64,000 nt of DNA from positions 40,961,223 to 41,025,222 of the forward strand of contig CM019236.1 of NCBI GenBank assembly GCA_009741485.1, in the 5' to 3' direction. This document shows, piece by piece, positions 1 to 14,624 of the stretch (its first letter is position 1; every line of letters begins with the position of its first letter). The notes below the pieces were generated by a model. The model searched no databases. It had not been told where the DNA came from and worked only from the letters and a program-made list of their open reading frames with translations. The stretch comes from Malurus cyaneus samueli. Lineage: Eukaryota; Chordata; Aves; Passeriformes; Maluridae. Position numbers and translations under genes: made by a program.

Positions 1-2593
1 TTTTATTAGCTGTAAACAGAAAAGGAGGAAGTGTGCTATGTGGTAAAAAAGAGAAAGTCGGAATTTCTTCTAAAAAGTCCCGAAGCCAATATTCAAGCAT
101 AAATCCTATTAAAGAAAGGAGGAGCTTTTCCTGAGAAAAACCACAGTTTGTCTGTATTCAGGTGATGTAGCAGTTCAAAGAAGGGTGTGAAAATCTTTTC
201 TTCTTTTTCACAACTCCTCATTCCTTCCCTTGATTTTGCAGGCATCACACAATACCTCTTTGCCTGCCTTTTTTTAAAATTTTTTTCAATGATCTATATT
301 AGTCATGATAGTATATTAGCTGTAAACTTTCCACAGGTCAAGATTCAACAACACTGAACTCTGTACTGCTGTGCAGTAAGTGGACAATTCAGTGGAATAT
401 TTAAAGATGTTGCTAAGTAATACATACAGTATATGAAAATAGACACCCTTGTAAAGAATATCTGCAGCAGCAATCACATTCTGTTGCCTCCAAGTAACAA
501 AATTGCCATTCTCTGCAAACATCAGGCTGCAAATGAACTTGAGGAAAGACTGCATGAGGCAAAAACTGAGTTTGACTAGCACCTTTCCACTAGGTAAGAA
601 GAACAAGGATTTTTGTGGGAAAACCCAAACCGGAAAAGAAGCACCTTCCAGGTTAGATACAGAGCTCAGCTTTGGCCATCCTAGGTCTATTCAGAAAGCT
701 TAAATCTTGCACCGAAAAAAAAAAGGCATTGAAATGGCTGGCATTGCTGCACAAATATTTCTGGCCCAAACTAATACTGGTGCAGCACTTAAGGCCAAAG
801 TCTTGCCATTCTGCACAGCAGAATGAGTTTTTCTCTGTGAAGCTAAGGACAAGTAAGTATTTAAGCCACGAGCAGGAACATCTCTTAATTATCCTTTGTT
901 CACACAAAACTCAGACATGAAAACAACAGCTGCAATTCTATTTGTCACTATACCAAGTTAAGCAGCTCACAAGCAGTACTTCCTGTTACTCCCAGGGTCC
1001 CCAAAGGCTTCAAACTGACTCAGAAAAAAAAATCAAAGTGTTTGCAAATAGCAAAATTTCCCATCCATTAAATATATTTTCAACACCAATATCACAATCT
1101 CAATTCTATTTTCTAAGAGCTTGTTATTTTAAATACTTCAGAGATACTTGATCTCTACTATTTTTTAAAAATAGCAAATTACTTTAGAGAAAAAAGGGAA
1201 AGGATAGAAGATCCAATATGGGACCAACCCCTGCTGTCTGGAGGGGTTTAACAAATTATACAGACCGGTGATATTTGCATCCAGAGCTCAGTCACTTAAA
1301 AACTATGTCCATCCACATGCATTCAGTAAGTTTTCAGCCAGTGACAAGAACACCCAAAGAAATCTTAAAATATCAAAAAAATACTACTTTAGATCTAAAT
1401 TTCTTGTACCCTACAAAATCCTTGATGCCTATCTATTAATATAAGCTATATACATTACATGGGAAGATGCTGAGGGAAATTGTAGACAGCTACCTATCTG
1501 CTGACACACAACACAGAGAATAGAAATTTTCAGTTCCTTTAAGCTATAAAATAAAGCTCAAATTCTAACTAGAAAATTAGATAAAAGATTGTAAAGGTAG
1601 ACACACGGGATGCTAAACTGGTAGCTGGAACCAATGGATAAACAGATAATGAGGAACATAAATGGGTTTTGTGGCAAAGTTATGTAACAAGAAACAGTGC
1701 ATGCCCTAAGAGAAGTTCAAGACAAAGTCATCACAATATTGGGGGCACCCAGTGAATATGACCACCAGACAGCCCTCTAGGATCAAAAAAGAACTTCCAA
1801 TAGGAGGCAGATGCAAATAAGTTAGTCCTAGGAAACATGATGTTTATTTACTACCTAGGAAGTATGCTGTAATGAATTTGTACGATCATGATGGAATAAA
1901 TACCCTGTTGTAAAGTTCCATTACACACATTCAATTAGAAGAAAAAATCCTTCGAATGTGTCTACCACTACAATAAAGAATGCCTGCTTTCTAATACTTC
2001 AAATTGTGTTAGAAAATTCATTCTTCGCCAACTTCAGTATGACCGCAGCTTTTTATAATTAAATAATGTTGAGGTAACTGCATTTTGTTCCAATAAGCAG
2101 CATCTGACTAAAGGTCACAGGATTTCTTTTATCTGTCTTATAAACTTGGTGTAAGACAACAAAAGAGTTGCCTGATCTGTATGAACAGAAGCACACATGT
2201 ATTTTTATTTATTAAATCTCATACATGGAAACAGTGCTTAACTAGGGAAAAAAGTTAAAAGTTTATAAGAAGAAAGTCAAAAGAGAAATTTCAGAATTTC
2301 TCCATTTTCATATTACCTATATTACTTTTACAAATAAAAACATTTTTAAAATGTTCAAAACAAATGTCCACAGCACATAAAAAAAATCTACATAAAAAAT
2401 TCAAACCATTTTCACTATGGACAGATCTCTGCATTTTCCTACATTACTGGATGAACATATTATGAAGTTGATGTTACACATGCATATATGTAAACAACTT
2501 CATGCTACATTTATGTAAATTCATTTACTTTTTTTCTCCTTCAGCTTTCAAGGGCTACACATTCAATTCAGATGTTAAAAAATCTTTTACTGC

Positions 2594-2655
2594 AGTAAAT
2601 ATACAAAAAAGGTATTGTTAAAGTAAATATACAAAAAAGGTATTGTTAAAGTAAA
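2594..2655. repeat. 28-bp tandem duplication
   Basis: A 28-bp unit beginning AGTAAATATACAAAAAAGG occurs twice without mismatch (2594-2621 and 2622-2649), followed by the first six bases of a third copy. It lies in AUH intron 3 and looks like a local slippage duplication. Confidence 0.95.
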
Positions 2656-3641
2656 CTAATGTCAGCTGCAGGCCAAGAGAAGGGAAAGTAAAAAATTTTA
2701 ATTACTTGAAATTTTTCTTCATATTTGTGGCAATTCTTACATATGTATAGCAGTATTGTGGCCTATACTATGCCATTTATAAAAGCAGATGTGAAACTAA
2801 CTGTTGCAAACTGTCTTAGGATGAAACTGTTATAGATTCAGATATGTCTAAGTACCTCTGCTACATGACAGTTTTATTTACTCTTTTCAAAAGCAAATGG
2901 GAAAGAATTCTTTGCCATGCAATAACTATTTTTGCCATGTGTTGCGCACATGTACTCTATTTCCAGCACACTACCACCAAGCACATGAGATCGGATTATT
3001 TTTGCCAGCAGGTTTTCTCTGCCAAGAATATAAATGGCTAAGCAGACTCAGTTCCCTCACCAATAAAGAAATCAGGTGCCACAGGCATTAAGTACTCCAA
3101 AGTTATTTAACTCACACAGTTCAGTGTGACAACCTCCCTCAGAAAACTGAAGGAAATTAGTATCCTTCCTTCACAAACCAACATGACAAATATCCACAGC
3201 TGTGAAATGAGCATTTCAAATGGAAGTGCTACTCAATTTGACCTAATATTCATGAAAGAGATACGGACCTTAGACACTGAAGTAAGAAGTCAAATGTTCT
3301 GAGATACATAATAAAAACTAAAAGGAAGTTTCTCATCTAAGAACAAATGCATTTACCAGGACCTAGCTGAAAGTCATCCCTACCAATTTAGTATGATCAG
3401 GGCTAAGTAATAATCCGTACCTTTCTGTTAAAGTGATCTTCACACAGTTTTAGTCCCCTTAAAAACATTTTATATGGATCATAGATGAGTGAGTTTAAGT
3501 TCTGACAAAAAAAGTGGATCCAGGAGCATGCTACTGCTTTCTTTTAACTAGGATTTGAAGATGACAAAAACAGTGAAAATCACATGAACTAAAATAGTTT
3601 CCAGCATAATCACATTAAAATGACTCTATTAAATTAAAATC

Positions 3642-3790
3642 ATAGCATTGTTTAGGCTGGAAAAGAACTTCAAGATCATTGAGTCCAATCACTCACCTAG
3701 CCCATGTCCCTAAGTGCCACATACATGTCTTTTTTACACCTCCAGGGATCTTATTGAGCTCAACCGATTTGTTCGACACCCCTATAAACC
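3642..3790 (-). mobile_element. CR1 LINE 3'-end remnant
   Basis: The plus strand reads like the reverse complement of an avian CR1 3' end: a CATAG...TTTAGGCTGG start, then a stretch like AAGATCATTGAGTCCAA, then CATGTCCCTAAGTGCCACAT and CTCCAGGGAT. Divergence is high, so it is an old copy. The right limit is approximate. Confidence 0.8.
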
Positions 3791-6700
3791 CATTACAATC
3801 CCCAAACCATGAACAAATTGTTACTACAAAAAGACAGAATTCTATCAAATACAGTCCTCTGTGTTTTCTGGGCAATTATATAAAACCCTATTCCAAAATA
3901 TGCAAATTGTCTTGGAAATCTAAAAACATATTTATTATAGAGATGTGCAAGTAATTTGGAAAGATAAAGTTCCTGGACTGTTTTCATGCCAGTTATGATA
4001 CTAATCCAGCTCTCAAGAGAGCTGAAAAATATGTAAAATTAAATGCTTTCACTCTTAAATACAGACAACTTTTTCTCCATTCCAAGATTTGAAATGGAAG
4101 GCTTAAAGCAAAACCACATTGCTGTTGCAGGCCTATAAAGACAAACAATGTTTTGTAGCTCAGGAATATTCTCAAACTCACAATCTAATATCTAATATTC
4201 TAAGGCTGCAATTCCAGACTCCAAGGAAAGAATTTAACTGTCCACATGTAAAGCAGTGAGAATAACAATCCCCATAAATCATCTCAAAGTTTGTGTAACT
4301 GCTAACCATGCAGGGCTAGAATTACAGAAAGAATATTTTTCCAGAATCTGCATCTCTACCTGAAGAGTCTAAATTAAGAATTCATTCTGAAAATAGAATG
4401 GAGAAAAAGAATAACCCTCTAGGGCTGCAACACTTGTCAGAACAGGCTTAAAGTAACTTCAAGCATCCCTCTAACAAAGTTAAAATGGAGTACAGTAACA
4501 TTACAGTAATGTTGCTATTTATTACCATACAGGACATTTTTGGAAATAATCCTGCTAATTACTCCAGATTTCACTTCTGACGTCATACATACTGGACTCT
4601 GGATAGCAACTAAGCCCCCAGTCAGTTGGTTTCGCACAGCAGAATGGAGAAACGAATGGCAAAAGCAATGGGGAGGGGGAGGGTGACCCACCTTGCAGGT
4701 TGAGAAAAAGGATGACGCAAAAGCAATCATTGCCCACCTGTAGACCAATGTCTCTCCAACCCTGAGCAAGGTCTACTTTGAAAAAACAACTATCCAATTT
4801 TACTGGTGAATATGATGCTAAATGTTATAGAATACTCCCCTGTTCATTCAAGTCAGCTGTGCCAGCTGCATTCTGCCCTAGCCTCAGCTGACTGAATGGC
4901 ACAGTGAGCAACCTAGATGTTGTGCAAGCACTAATCAGTGATAACTAAAACACTGATGTCTTTTTAACACTGTTATGCTCACCAATCTGTAACACAGCAC
5001 CATATAGGCTGCTACATGAAAAATAAACCCTAAACCAGACATGCCCCACACAAGCTGTAAAGATGAGATCACTAATAATTAATGTATGTTAGTACACACA
5101 TCAGCCACAGAGAAAAAACTCAAATACTTCAAAACAGCTCCAGAGAAGTACAGAAATCCTAAAGATGATATATACAAGGATATCAGAGGACTGAACTGCC
5201 CAGTGACTTCAAAAAGCTTAGATACCAATGATGACTACACAGTTATTCCTGTAGGTTTAGATATTAAATCAAAAGTTACCTAGCTTTAATACACCTACTG
5301 GATACAGCCTACAGCTTACTTACAGATGACAAATTACACCATACTGAAAATTTTTCTGAACAGGAGACTATCAGGAAGACTTTACTCACTTCCATGGAAG
5401 CAAAACTGTTCAGATACAGTATTTTCTCCATTTGTCTATCCTACCAAATCAAAGATTTCAGCAGCACTGAATTCCACTGAATTCCTCTCACTCTGATCCA
5501 CACACACGTATGCAGGTTTCCAGTTAAGTTAAGCATTTATGCTTTGCAACTACCTCTCCAGAACTAATACTAATAATAAGATAATAGGTAATACAATTAT
5601 TACCTAATATTTCAATTTAATCTTTTTAGGCATTCAATTTCATCATTTTTTTCCCATGCTTTTATAATTTCTTAATGGCTTTGGGAAAGCCATTCTCTTT
5701 CTTGTTACCCTCCTCTGGATAAAGAAGTAACCAAATGCCTCTACCTCAGAAATACATCTTTTACCTAGAATTTAATCTTTTTAGTATTTTAGGTGTCTTT
5801 CACTGGAAAAAGTATTTCCAGAAAATACCATATTCATTACGTGCATTTGTTGTAATGGGCCAAAAGCCTAAGAAAATTTGTTAAACCATTAAATCAGACA
5901 CATTTTTTAAAATAAGTTTTTTAATCATGAAGTAAAGCTTCACACCCTCACTATATTCTCCAATAGCCAATGATACACATTAATTCTGCTTGTATACTTC
6001 CCAGCACACATAAGCCAGCTGAATAACACCAAACATAGCACAGTCTTCTGTTGCTCAAAATTAGTTCTAAAGACAGATATCTATCACGTAAAATAATCCC
6101 ACTTTTCAAGTAACTGAAGTAGGTGCTGCATTTCCATGTAATATATTCTGAGTCCAGTCTTTGGTAAATATTATACCAGCAAAGCATGAGCATGATCAAT
6201 CAAATTAGGTCACTGTCTACAAAATGTTGACTGTGTCTGGCATAGCTAGAGGACCAACTTAGACAGATTTGGATCTTTTTAGCAAACTTTAAATAACAGC
6301 ATGGATGTAGAGTTCAAGGCAGCTTCAATTGTATTGATGAAGGAGAAAGAATGCTTGTATCATTGGAATAAATAAACCTTCACATTTCCATTTTTTTTAT
6401 CAGATGTCACGAGCCACACAAGAGAAGGAGTGGTCAGATGTTCTGCTTCACCAGCTTGAAAAAGCAAATCTCAAAATTGCATCAATCAAGGGAAAATACT
6501 GCTAAAAAGATGACTCTCTAGTTGGAGCTCATAATTCATCTTTCACTAATGGCTTGATTTTAAATTTGTTTTTCATTTTGTGCTCACAAATCACAGTGAG
6601 CTACTTCCACTAGACCCTAAGAAATCTCTGACACGGGTGACAAGTGGTGGTTGAAAGTACTTTCAATTCAAACTGTCTGTATTGAGTGAAAGAATGGAAT

Positions 6701-7168
6701 CCCTCTTAGACAGAAATATAATATTTTTATAAATTGCTCCTGATATTAATGAGTAACTAAACTGTCATTAGAGAACTTCAAAACTAGAGAAGGACACACA
6801 GTATTTCATACACAAGTCTTCAGAGCACACAATGTAGGAAGAGTCATCTAACAGATGCCATGCACAAGCCTCAAGCAAAAAACCCTAGACCTCAAGTAAG
6901 GGATGGAAAAAACCAAGCAGCTACAGATTTAGTCTTTTCTGTAGAAGTTATTCCACTTCAGCTTCTGTACCATTCTGTTCTTATTACACTGCTCTGGTCA
7001 CTACTCACTCAACTGGAGAGAAAGCTTCCTGACTACTTCAATTTTAGACTTTTTTTTAAACAAGTTCCTCTGCGAGTGTATATAGCTAGTCCGTCCTCAA
7101 TTTCCTAGCTCTTCAAGAATAAAGGTTTTGCCTCAATCTTACTTCAAAAAATCCATAATAACTGGATA

Positions 7169-8200
7169 TGGTAGGTTAACTTGGGCTATCTGCTATCTCC
7201 CCTCCTCAGTCAGATAGGGAAGGAAATAGAATTAAGTGTTCCAGGATCAAGATAAAGACAGGGAGATCACTCACTTGCTACCATCATGTGCAAAACAGAC
7301 TGGATTTGGTAAAGATAAATTTAATTTATTGTCAATAAAAGATAGACAGCGAGAAACAAAAACCAAAATAAATCCATCTTTCCCCACCCTTCCTTCTGCC
7401 CCGGGTTATTATTAACTCCCCCACCTCTCCCCACGGCTATGCAGAGCAAAAGGGAGTGAGAATGTAGCTTGCAGCTAGACTGCAACACTTCATCCCTTCA
7501 TCACTCCTTCCTCCTTACTCTTTTCTTCTGCTATAGCACAAGATCCCTCCCACACAATATACTGTTTCCCAAGACTTCCCATGGAAGACAGAGTTCTTCA
7601 GGAACTGCTTCAGTGTGTGGTCCTTTCCACAGGGCACAGTCCTTTAGAAACAGACTTCTCCAGCTTGGGTTTCCCCCGGGCTGCAGCTGCCAGGACATTT
7701 GGTCCTCACAGGTCCTGTATAGGCCATTATCCACAGGTCACAGCCCTTGCCAGGCACCTGCTCCTGACTAGGCCCTTCATGGGCTGCAGTTCTGTCAGAA
7801 CGTGTCCACCAGCTGCAGCATGGGGTTCCTCATGGACTGTAGTGTGGTATCTGCTCCAAACTGGTGTTCCATGAGCTCCAGGGAGACAATCCGCTTTGCC
7901 ATAGTCTTCTCCTTGGGCTGCAAGGGAATCTCTGCTTTAGCACTCAAAGCACTTTCTCCCCTTCCTTGCTACTGATACGGGTGTCTGCAAGGCTGTTCCT
8001 CATACATTTTTTTCTCACTGCTCTCTCATGGCTGCTGCACATGGTTCTTTACAATTCCTAATATATATGTTATCACAGAGGTACCACCAGCATCACTTAC
8101 AGACTCGGCACTGGGCAGTCATTGGTATGTTTTGGAACTGCCTGCAAGTTGCTCTGTTGAGTACCAGGACAGCTCCTGGTCCCTTCTCAGAAAGGCCCAT
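7169..8200 (-). mobile_element. Old solo LTR of an avian ERVL-like family
   Basis: This kilobase resembles, region by region, the LTR at 39,961-41,681. Shared features are a start like TGGTAGGTTAACTTGGGC, a TTTATT (minus-strand AATAAA) at 7325-7330 close to the sense 3' end, and blocks of CTGCAG/CTCCA-rich sequence. Near the right end is the shared block around ATCACAGAGGTACCACCAGC. It is more diverged and shorter than that copy, and I could not define the right end or a target-site duplication. The sense strand is minus. No retroviral coding sequence adjoins it. The family assignment rests on recall of songbird LTR consensus sequences. Confidence 0.7.
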
Positions 8201-10994
8201 GTGAACTGAATACATTGGTTTAAAAGTTCTATTACCAACTACAGAATCACTTTCAGAAGGCTGAATAAATTAAAACTAAAATGTATAATTTTCTCATGTA
8301 AGGCATTGCAATGACTGATCAGAAGACAGACAACAGATTCCTAGCCTAAAGTTTCGTAGTTGATTAGATGCTGATTTAAAGACTGTACTGTTTAGTACAA
8401 TCCCACCCAATTACCCAAAATTACCACATTCATTACACCTGCTTCCTCAACAGATCCAGAAATGGATCTGTCTTTTTGGCTTAAAAAAATGAACACAGTT
8501 AAGGTTTTCATGTTCTTACTGAAAAACTTCCTGGGAAACTCCTATCTGAAATTTTTAGGTCTGAAAAATACACTGTCATTCCAATTTCTTCTGAAAATCA
8601 GTATGTGCTGTCAGGATAGACGGCAGAGGAGCATTTGGAGCTAGCTGATTGAGGTACTTCCAAAAGGAAGGTATTTAAACCAGTGTTCTTTATTGGGATT
8701 CTTTTCTGCGTATAGACTAGAGGATCAAACCACAATCCTAACTGCACTCCATTGGCTCAGTTGTTCAACATGACAGGAAAATCATGACAGGAATCAGCCA
8801 TTCCAAAAAAGCTAACAACAAAATTGAGAAGCAGAATCGTCTATGTCAGACAAATGCAAACTGCAGAATCAAAACGTAACAGATAACTGCCCACATACTC
8901 ACTAGACAGGGCTGCTGCACGGCTGGCCAACCTGACACATTTCACGTCACTGACACTGGTCCAGGGCAAATGCAATTGTCATTGAGCCTAACAGACTATA
9001 GCAACTAACATCAGTTGGAGTCTGAACTCTGGTAAAAGCCTGGAATGAAAAAGAGGAAAAAACCTAGCCACAGTCTACATCAAAAAGCATTTCTTTGGGG
9101 GAATGAAAGGTATGCACAGCAACAGAAATATTCAGAAGACACTAAAACATGTTCATACGTGACCTGAATGCTCAAGAGGGAAGAGTGGAGTAATACACGA
9201 ACTCTCTTCTCAGAATCTATGCTGGAGCTGAGCTCTAGAGAACCAAATATGCCCTGGGAAAATATATACTTTCTCCATGCTTGCTTAACAGAGACAGCAA
9301 GAAAAAAAGGAGACTACACCCACAGTAATACCTCCCTACTACTCCTACTAGTTCTATAAAAATAAGAAGAGGTCAAGTATTCAAGAGCTATTATGAAACT
9401 CCTCTACTCCACCACATTAAAACCTCATAAACAAAGAAATCTTCAAGGATCTGGTCTACCAGGCTTGTCTGCTTCATAGATTTCTGCCAGAACTGTACCA
9501 GCTGGAACTGGCAGTCAGGAATTAGACTCCATATAGCCAATTTAACCCTGCTGGAAACAAAATTCTGATGCCAACAATCTATGCCAACAGGAAATGCGTT
9601 TAGGTTGGCTTTACTCACACCACAGATTCAAATGGTGAATTTTTGCTGGCAGAGAGATTACTTCTGCTTTTCCAAGAATGAACTTTATTGGCCAAGCTGC
9701 AGTAACTTTTAGGTCAAAGTGGTTTAAAGAGCTCAAATACCCAATTTTCTCAAACTGTCTTGAAAGCCTGTTACAACGACAACAAAACATTAACTGTCTA
9801 TATTCTGATACATCTCAAAGATTTTTGAAATAAGGTCTCTAGAGAACATTGTTTTGAATATGTCAAGTAAAAATTGTTCCAAAGCTTGCTCTCTTTCTAT
9901 GCACACATATACAAAGCAAATATTCCATCAACGTCACAACCTGTATTACAGATAGCCCAGTTCACTTTGAAAAAACAATACTGAAGACAGACTGTTCTAA
10001 ACACACATATTCTAAACACAGGCACCACAAAAATCTCAGAAATTGGCAAGTTCTTGTCCCAGAAAGCTCTCCCAATTCTCCCATGCAAATCAAAACCCAG
10101 AAGCAGCATGTTCCTCTAGTTATTCTTCTTTGTAAGATGGTAGGAATTTTTCTGAATATCAACAGAGAACGGATAGACACAGGGAAACTAACAATTCACA
10201 TGTGGGTTTTTAGGAGACAAACAATCCCTGAATGAATTTGGAGAGTAAGCAACTGTCCTGGTTGTTCAGGCACAAGAGGAACTACTCTAAATGGTAAAAT
10301 AGTAGCAAGGAGGTTTATTTATTAGCATGTGCAGCAAATTGAACCAACAGACTATGGGCAAATAAGTTACTGCCTGAGACAAATGCATAAGGAATATTTT
10401 TTTAATGCCTTCTTGACAGAACATAAAAAATGGCTGGAGGAACAACAGTATCAAAAAAAGAATACAGGGAACAGCAAGCATCTGGAAGAAAAAGAATATA
10501 AAAGGAATGTTTCTTTAATCACTATAAAACTGTTCAACAAATAAATCTGTTCAAAATAAAACTGTTTAAAAAGAATATTACCTGATCTCAAATATCCATA
10601 GTTTTCAACTGCAAAATATAGCATAATCCCTACTTCACATCACCAAACACACTGACAAGAGTGGTTGAGATGGGAAAAATTAGAAGAAAGCAGAAGACCT
10701 GGAACCACACAGTAGTTTTCAGCTTCAACCAAAACATTTCCAAATATAAAATTCTGTAATAACTAGAAGTTCTATAAATATTATTTTGGCTTTCGCTCAA
10801 AGCCTCCAAAAATTGAACAACAAAAACTTTAAGGTGCAATATTAGCTTGATCAACTCTTCGGACCAAAGCTATTACCAAAAACTGTCTGAAAACAAGCAA
10901 AAAAAAAGTAACTCTTAAGCGGTGTATTTTATTTTACCTTTTTTTAGACTTCATGTACTTGAAATCAGAAGAAGCTCTAAGATTGTCTCCAGAA

Positions 10995-11065
10995 TGATCC
11001 TGATTGAGCAGGAAAGTTGAACCAGATGACCTCACTGAAGTCTCTTCCAATCAAATCCATTCTTG
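10995..11065 (+). mobile_element. CR1 LINE 3'-end fragment
   Basis: The sequence around TTGAACCAGATGACCTCACT and CTCTTCCAATCAAATCCATT matches the last 70 bases of the CR1 3' UTR in plus orientation (consensus like 'ttggactagatgatctc...cccttccaacccaaaccattct'). Limits are approximate. Confidence 0.75.
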
Positions 11066-14000
11066 CGAACACACTGACAAAAATTAGGTTTTGCAACAAC
11101 TTGTGGATACTGCCTCCTCTCTTCCTCACAGTACCTTATCTGCCAACACTGCTATGCACATACACTTCCAGAAATACTCTGAAGATGAAAAAGCCTAAAA
11201 ATCTGCTCATAAAAAGTACCTCAGCAGTATCACTAATATACCTATGCTAAAATTACATTAATAACGAAAAATCAAGCTATTCAAACTGCGAATCCCATGA
11301 TTACTTGATCAAAGACACTTTACCCATGGGACACATGCCTTATTCCATGCATAAGACAGTGCCTTTCTCAAGAATGGAATAGTGTCAGGAAATTAAAAGA
11401 CTCCTGTGCGGACTCACCTGCTTTGGCTATAGAATGGGGCAAATACACAGCCTTGACTTACATAGGCTAGGACTGGTCATGCATGTCCACTCCAGACAGG
11501 CCACTACTTTACTTATTTGGTTTCAGATGGAGAAAGAGGGGAGTCAAGAAGTGACTCAGTGCCAGTGTATTTCTAATGGAAGCACAAAAAGCCCTCATAA
11601 GTACCCACAGATATAGTCTATGCATAAACACAGACATCCTTAAACCCAGACATGCAAGTCTTTGACTTCTAAAGTCTTTGACTTTTGATCACTGCTAGAG
11701 CGTTAATGAGGAATTTTCTGTACCCATGGATGTATGAAGTATTAAATGCAAGACACAAAGAAAACAGTAGTTAAAGATTCAAAGTTAATTTTTATGCAGA
11801 AGTGAAAGGATATGATTTTTGGTACATCTCTACATTCTTTTATACAATTCCATTTTTGTCACACTCCCATTTCACTACGTGAAAATTCTGCAATTTGAAA
11901 TCATAACCAAATCAGTCATTAAGTGAGTTTAAATCTTTTAATCATCAATGCTGCTACTTTGTGAAGAATGCTTGTATGTCATGTTTTGTGGACTAGGCCT
12001 TAGAAGGAAACAAGACACTTGGCTTGTGTCTTTCACAGATATTTGTTGATAGCTAAGGAATGGCAAGATTTAATGATCTTGGATTTCATTCCAAACGAAA
12101 AAGGGAACCACATTCTAGGACAAAATTTCTCAATATGCAGTCTGTTAAACATCAGATGGTGGTCCAAAAAATTTTCGTAAAAGTGTATTTTTAAAAACAT
12201 ACATTCCCACACATCTTAGCACAAAAACATTCTTGAGGAAACAAAAAAATAAAAACATTCCAGGTTTAGCCTAACTAAATAGCACTATAAGGCATAAGAA
12301 ACTGTGACATTTTACAAGATGATCCTTACATTTTTTTAAGGAAATTAAATGTTCTTGAAGTAACACATTCTCCTTTAACATTTAAGCTTGAAAATACTTT
12401 CTTCTGTTCTATTGAATTTCCTGAGTCCCCTCCAGAAAATATCTTCTTACATCCAGTATGTTCCTCCCTTCACCTTACTTCCCTAAGCTGTTACCTGTTT
12501 TTTCCACATCTCACCATACTTTCTCTGTTATCATTCTCTTTATATCCATTAAGTCACCTACTAAAGAAATCCATCCATCCATTCACTGTGCACTTTTTGC
12601 CTATTTTCATCAACAAACTCTGCCTCAAGTATTCTGTTTCACTATGAATTTCAGTTATCACTGTTGGAATTCCCTTTATTTCACTTGTTCAGTTATAGTA
12701 AAGTCCTTTCTTAGGACCCTCATTTTATCTCTACTCTCTGGATTAAGATTCAGATATAGCTAACCAGCCCTTGTCTTTCAGAGTCTTTAAGGACAAATTT
12801 TCCTTCCTCATGCCCAACATAAACATCTTTGTATCTTGTTCTATTGTTATGAGTTAATCCAGAATCTGAACTGCTTGATTTTTTATGCCAGACAAACAAG
12901 CAGCAATGATTATGTTAAATCTTAATATCAAAACAGCTCTGAATAGACAATTAACAAAGAATACTGGAGATGTACTTGGAGCTCATAAATACAATAATAG
13001 TAGCATACCCGAGATACTCTCCCTAAAAATCAGTATTTCTGCTATCTTATTTCCAATATAATACTATTACACAATTCAAGAATGTCAATTAAAAAGCATC
13101 ATTAAAAATCCCCAACAGTCACCTTTTTATTTCAAGCACATAATATTAACTTGAAAAACCATTTGCATGTGTTGCACTGATGCTTCATTCTTCATCAATT
13201 TAAAAACTACAGTTTTTAAACCTTTTTTTCTGAGACGACTAAAACTTAAAACTTCTTGATTTAAAACAAGATATAACCTTAAATTGAATATGCTGATTAA
13301 TACATACACATTTAACCTATTCATACATATTACTAAGTACTGAATTGATTATTCCATTTTTTCTAAGACATTTTCACAATCTTGTAAGTGACAAACTGTA
13401 TCTGTATGAGAAGAGATTTACTTAAAGCAACAAAAAGAATTTAAAACTCCACTGAAAGTGCTGAAGTATAATACATATTTTTAAAATTGGAAGAACTATT
13501 TTGCATCTAAAAGTGAGAAGAATATGTTATTTGGGGCTATAGAAGCTAACAACTACATAAACGATCAGAAAGTTAAATTTCAGAACTGATCTCCTCTTTC
13601 TTGACAGTTCTATTAATAAATTAGAAAGAACAAACTGTCTTACTTCTGTTTTCAGTTTCAAATGGATTTAAATTAAATTTGAATAAAGTAATAACTGGTT
13701 GAAGCATTTTTAAATAAGAAGACTATTCACTTGATATTCATAAAAGATACTGCTGTATGAATTGATCTTGACATGTCAGCAAATTCTGTTTCCCAGAATC
13801 TGGCAGTTAAGAACTTTAGCTTTTCTGAGCAATGTGGCAAGATGCATGTACTATTGCATATATGGGCTGGGGTGTGAGCTTTTTGTTTTGATTTGTTCTT
13901 AATTCGAGAATATATCCAGCCTGCAGTAGCATTCATATTCATCATGGAATTTTAAATTTACATATGTTCCTTTAATTAAAAGTTCAAGTTGATGCGCTGA

Positions 14001-14299
14001 AAATACTGGTTTGATACAGCTTTCTACAAAATCTCTTTATATGGCCTCTAAAATTACTTGCACCTTATTTTGACATACTTGCAACAGTTGCTAGTTCAAT
14101 TAAGTGATTTTTTACCACCATGGATAAACTATTATATATTTTTAAATACTTTATGACACAGAAAGAAAAAACCCAATATTTCATTCATGTTAGCAAATGA
14201 GGAAAATAATACAAAAACATTTTGTTTGCTACTGAGATGAATATATGAAAAAGACATGTTTCCTTGTAATCTGGGCCTTTTTTATTTCTTTCTGTCTGT

Positions 14300-14316
14300 C
14301 TGTGTGTGTGTGTCTA
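14300..14316. repeat. (TG)n microsatellite
   Basis: A short TGTGTG run in AUH intron 3, just downstream (transcript sense) of exon 3. It is of no evident function. Confidence 0.8.
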
Positions 14317-14360
14317 TGTGCAATAAGAGAATACAGATTTCCAGCTTCTCAGGAAAATTA

Positions 14361-14459
<99 letters not shown>

Positions 14460-14556
14460 CTACAGAGAAAAGGAGGAAGGGGAATAACCAAACACTTTTT
14501 TAAGTGCTTCATTTCAATACTTCACCGTTATACTAAAAACTATTCTTTTCACTTAC

Positions 14557-14624
14557 CATTTTTACAACATTTTTGCTTAGTGCATTCTTAGCATGAGATC
14601 TGTTTAATCCAAGCACCACAATTC
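14557..14624 (-). CDS. AUH: AUH exon 2
   Basis: A clear 68-bp exon: acceptor TCTCCCCTCCAG|GAATT and donor AATG|GTAAGT. Its two leading bases (GA) complete the glycine codon opened by the last base of exon 1, and it then encodes IVVLGLNRSHAKNALSK followed by NVVKM. The human counterpart is nearly the same, with conservative changes (I to L, AY to SH, LI to VV). It forms the first strand and first helix of the crotonase domain. The lysines of SKN and VKM correspond to two of the three lysines reported as needed for RNA binding by human AUH; the third is in exon 3. The intron to exon 3 is only 97 bp (14,460-14,556), while the flanking introns exceed 8 kb. Confidence 0.96.
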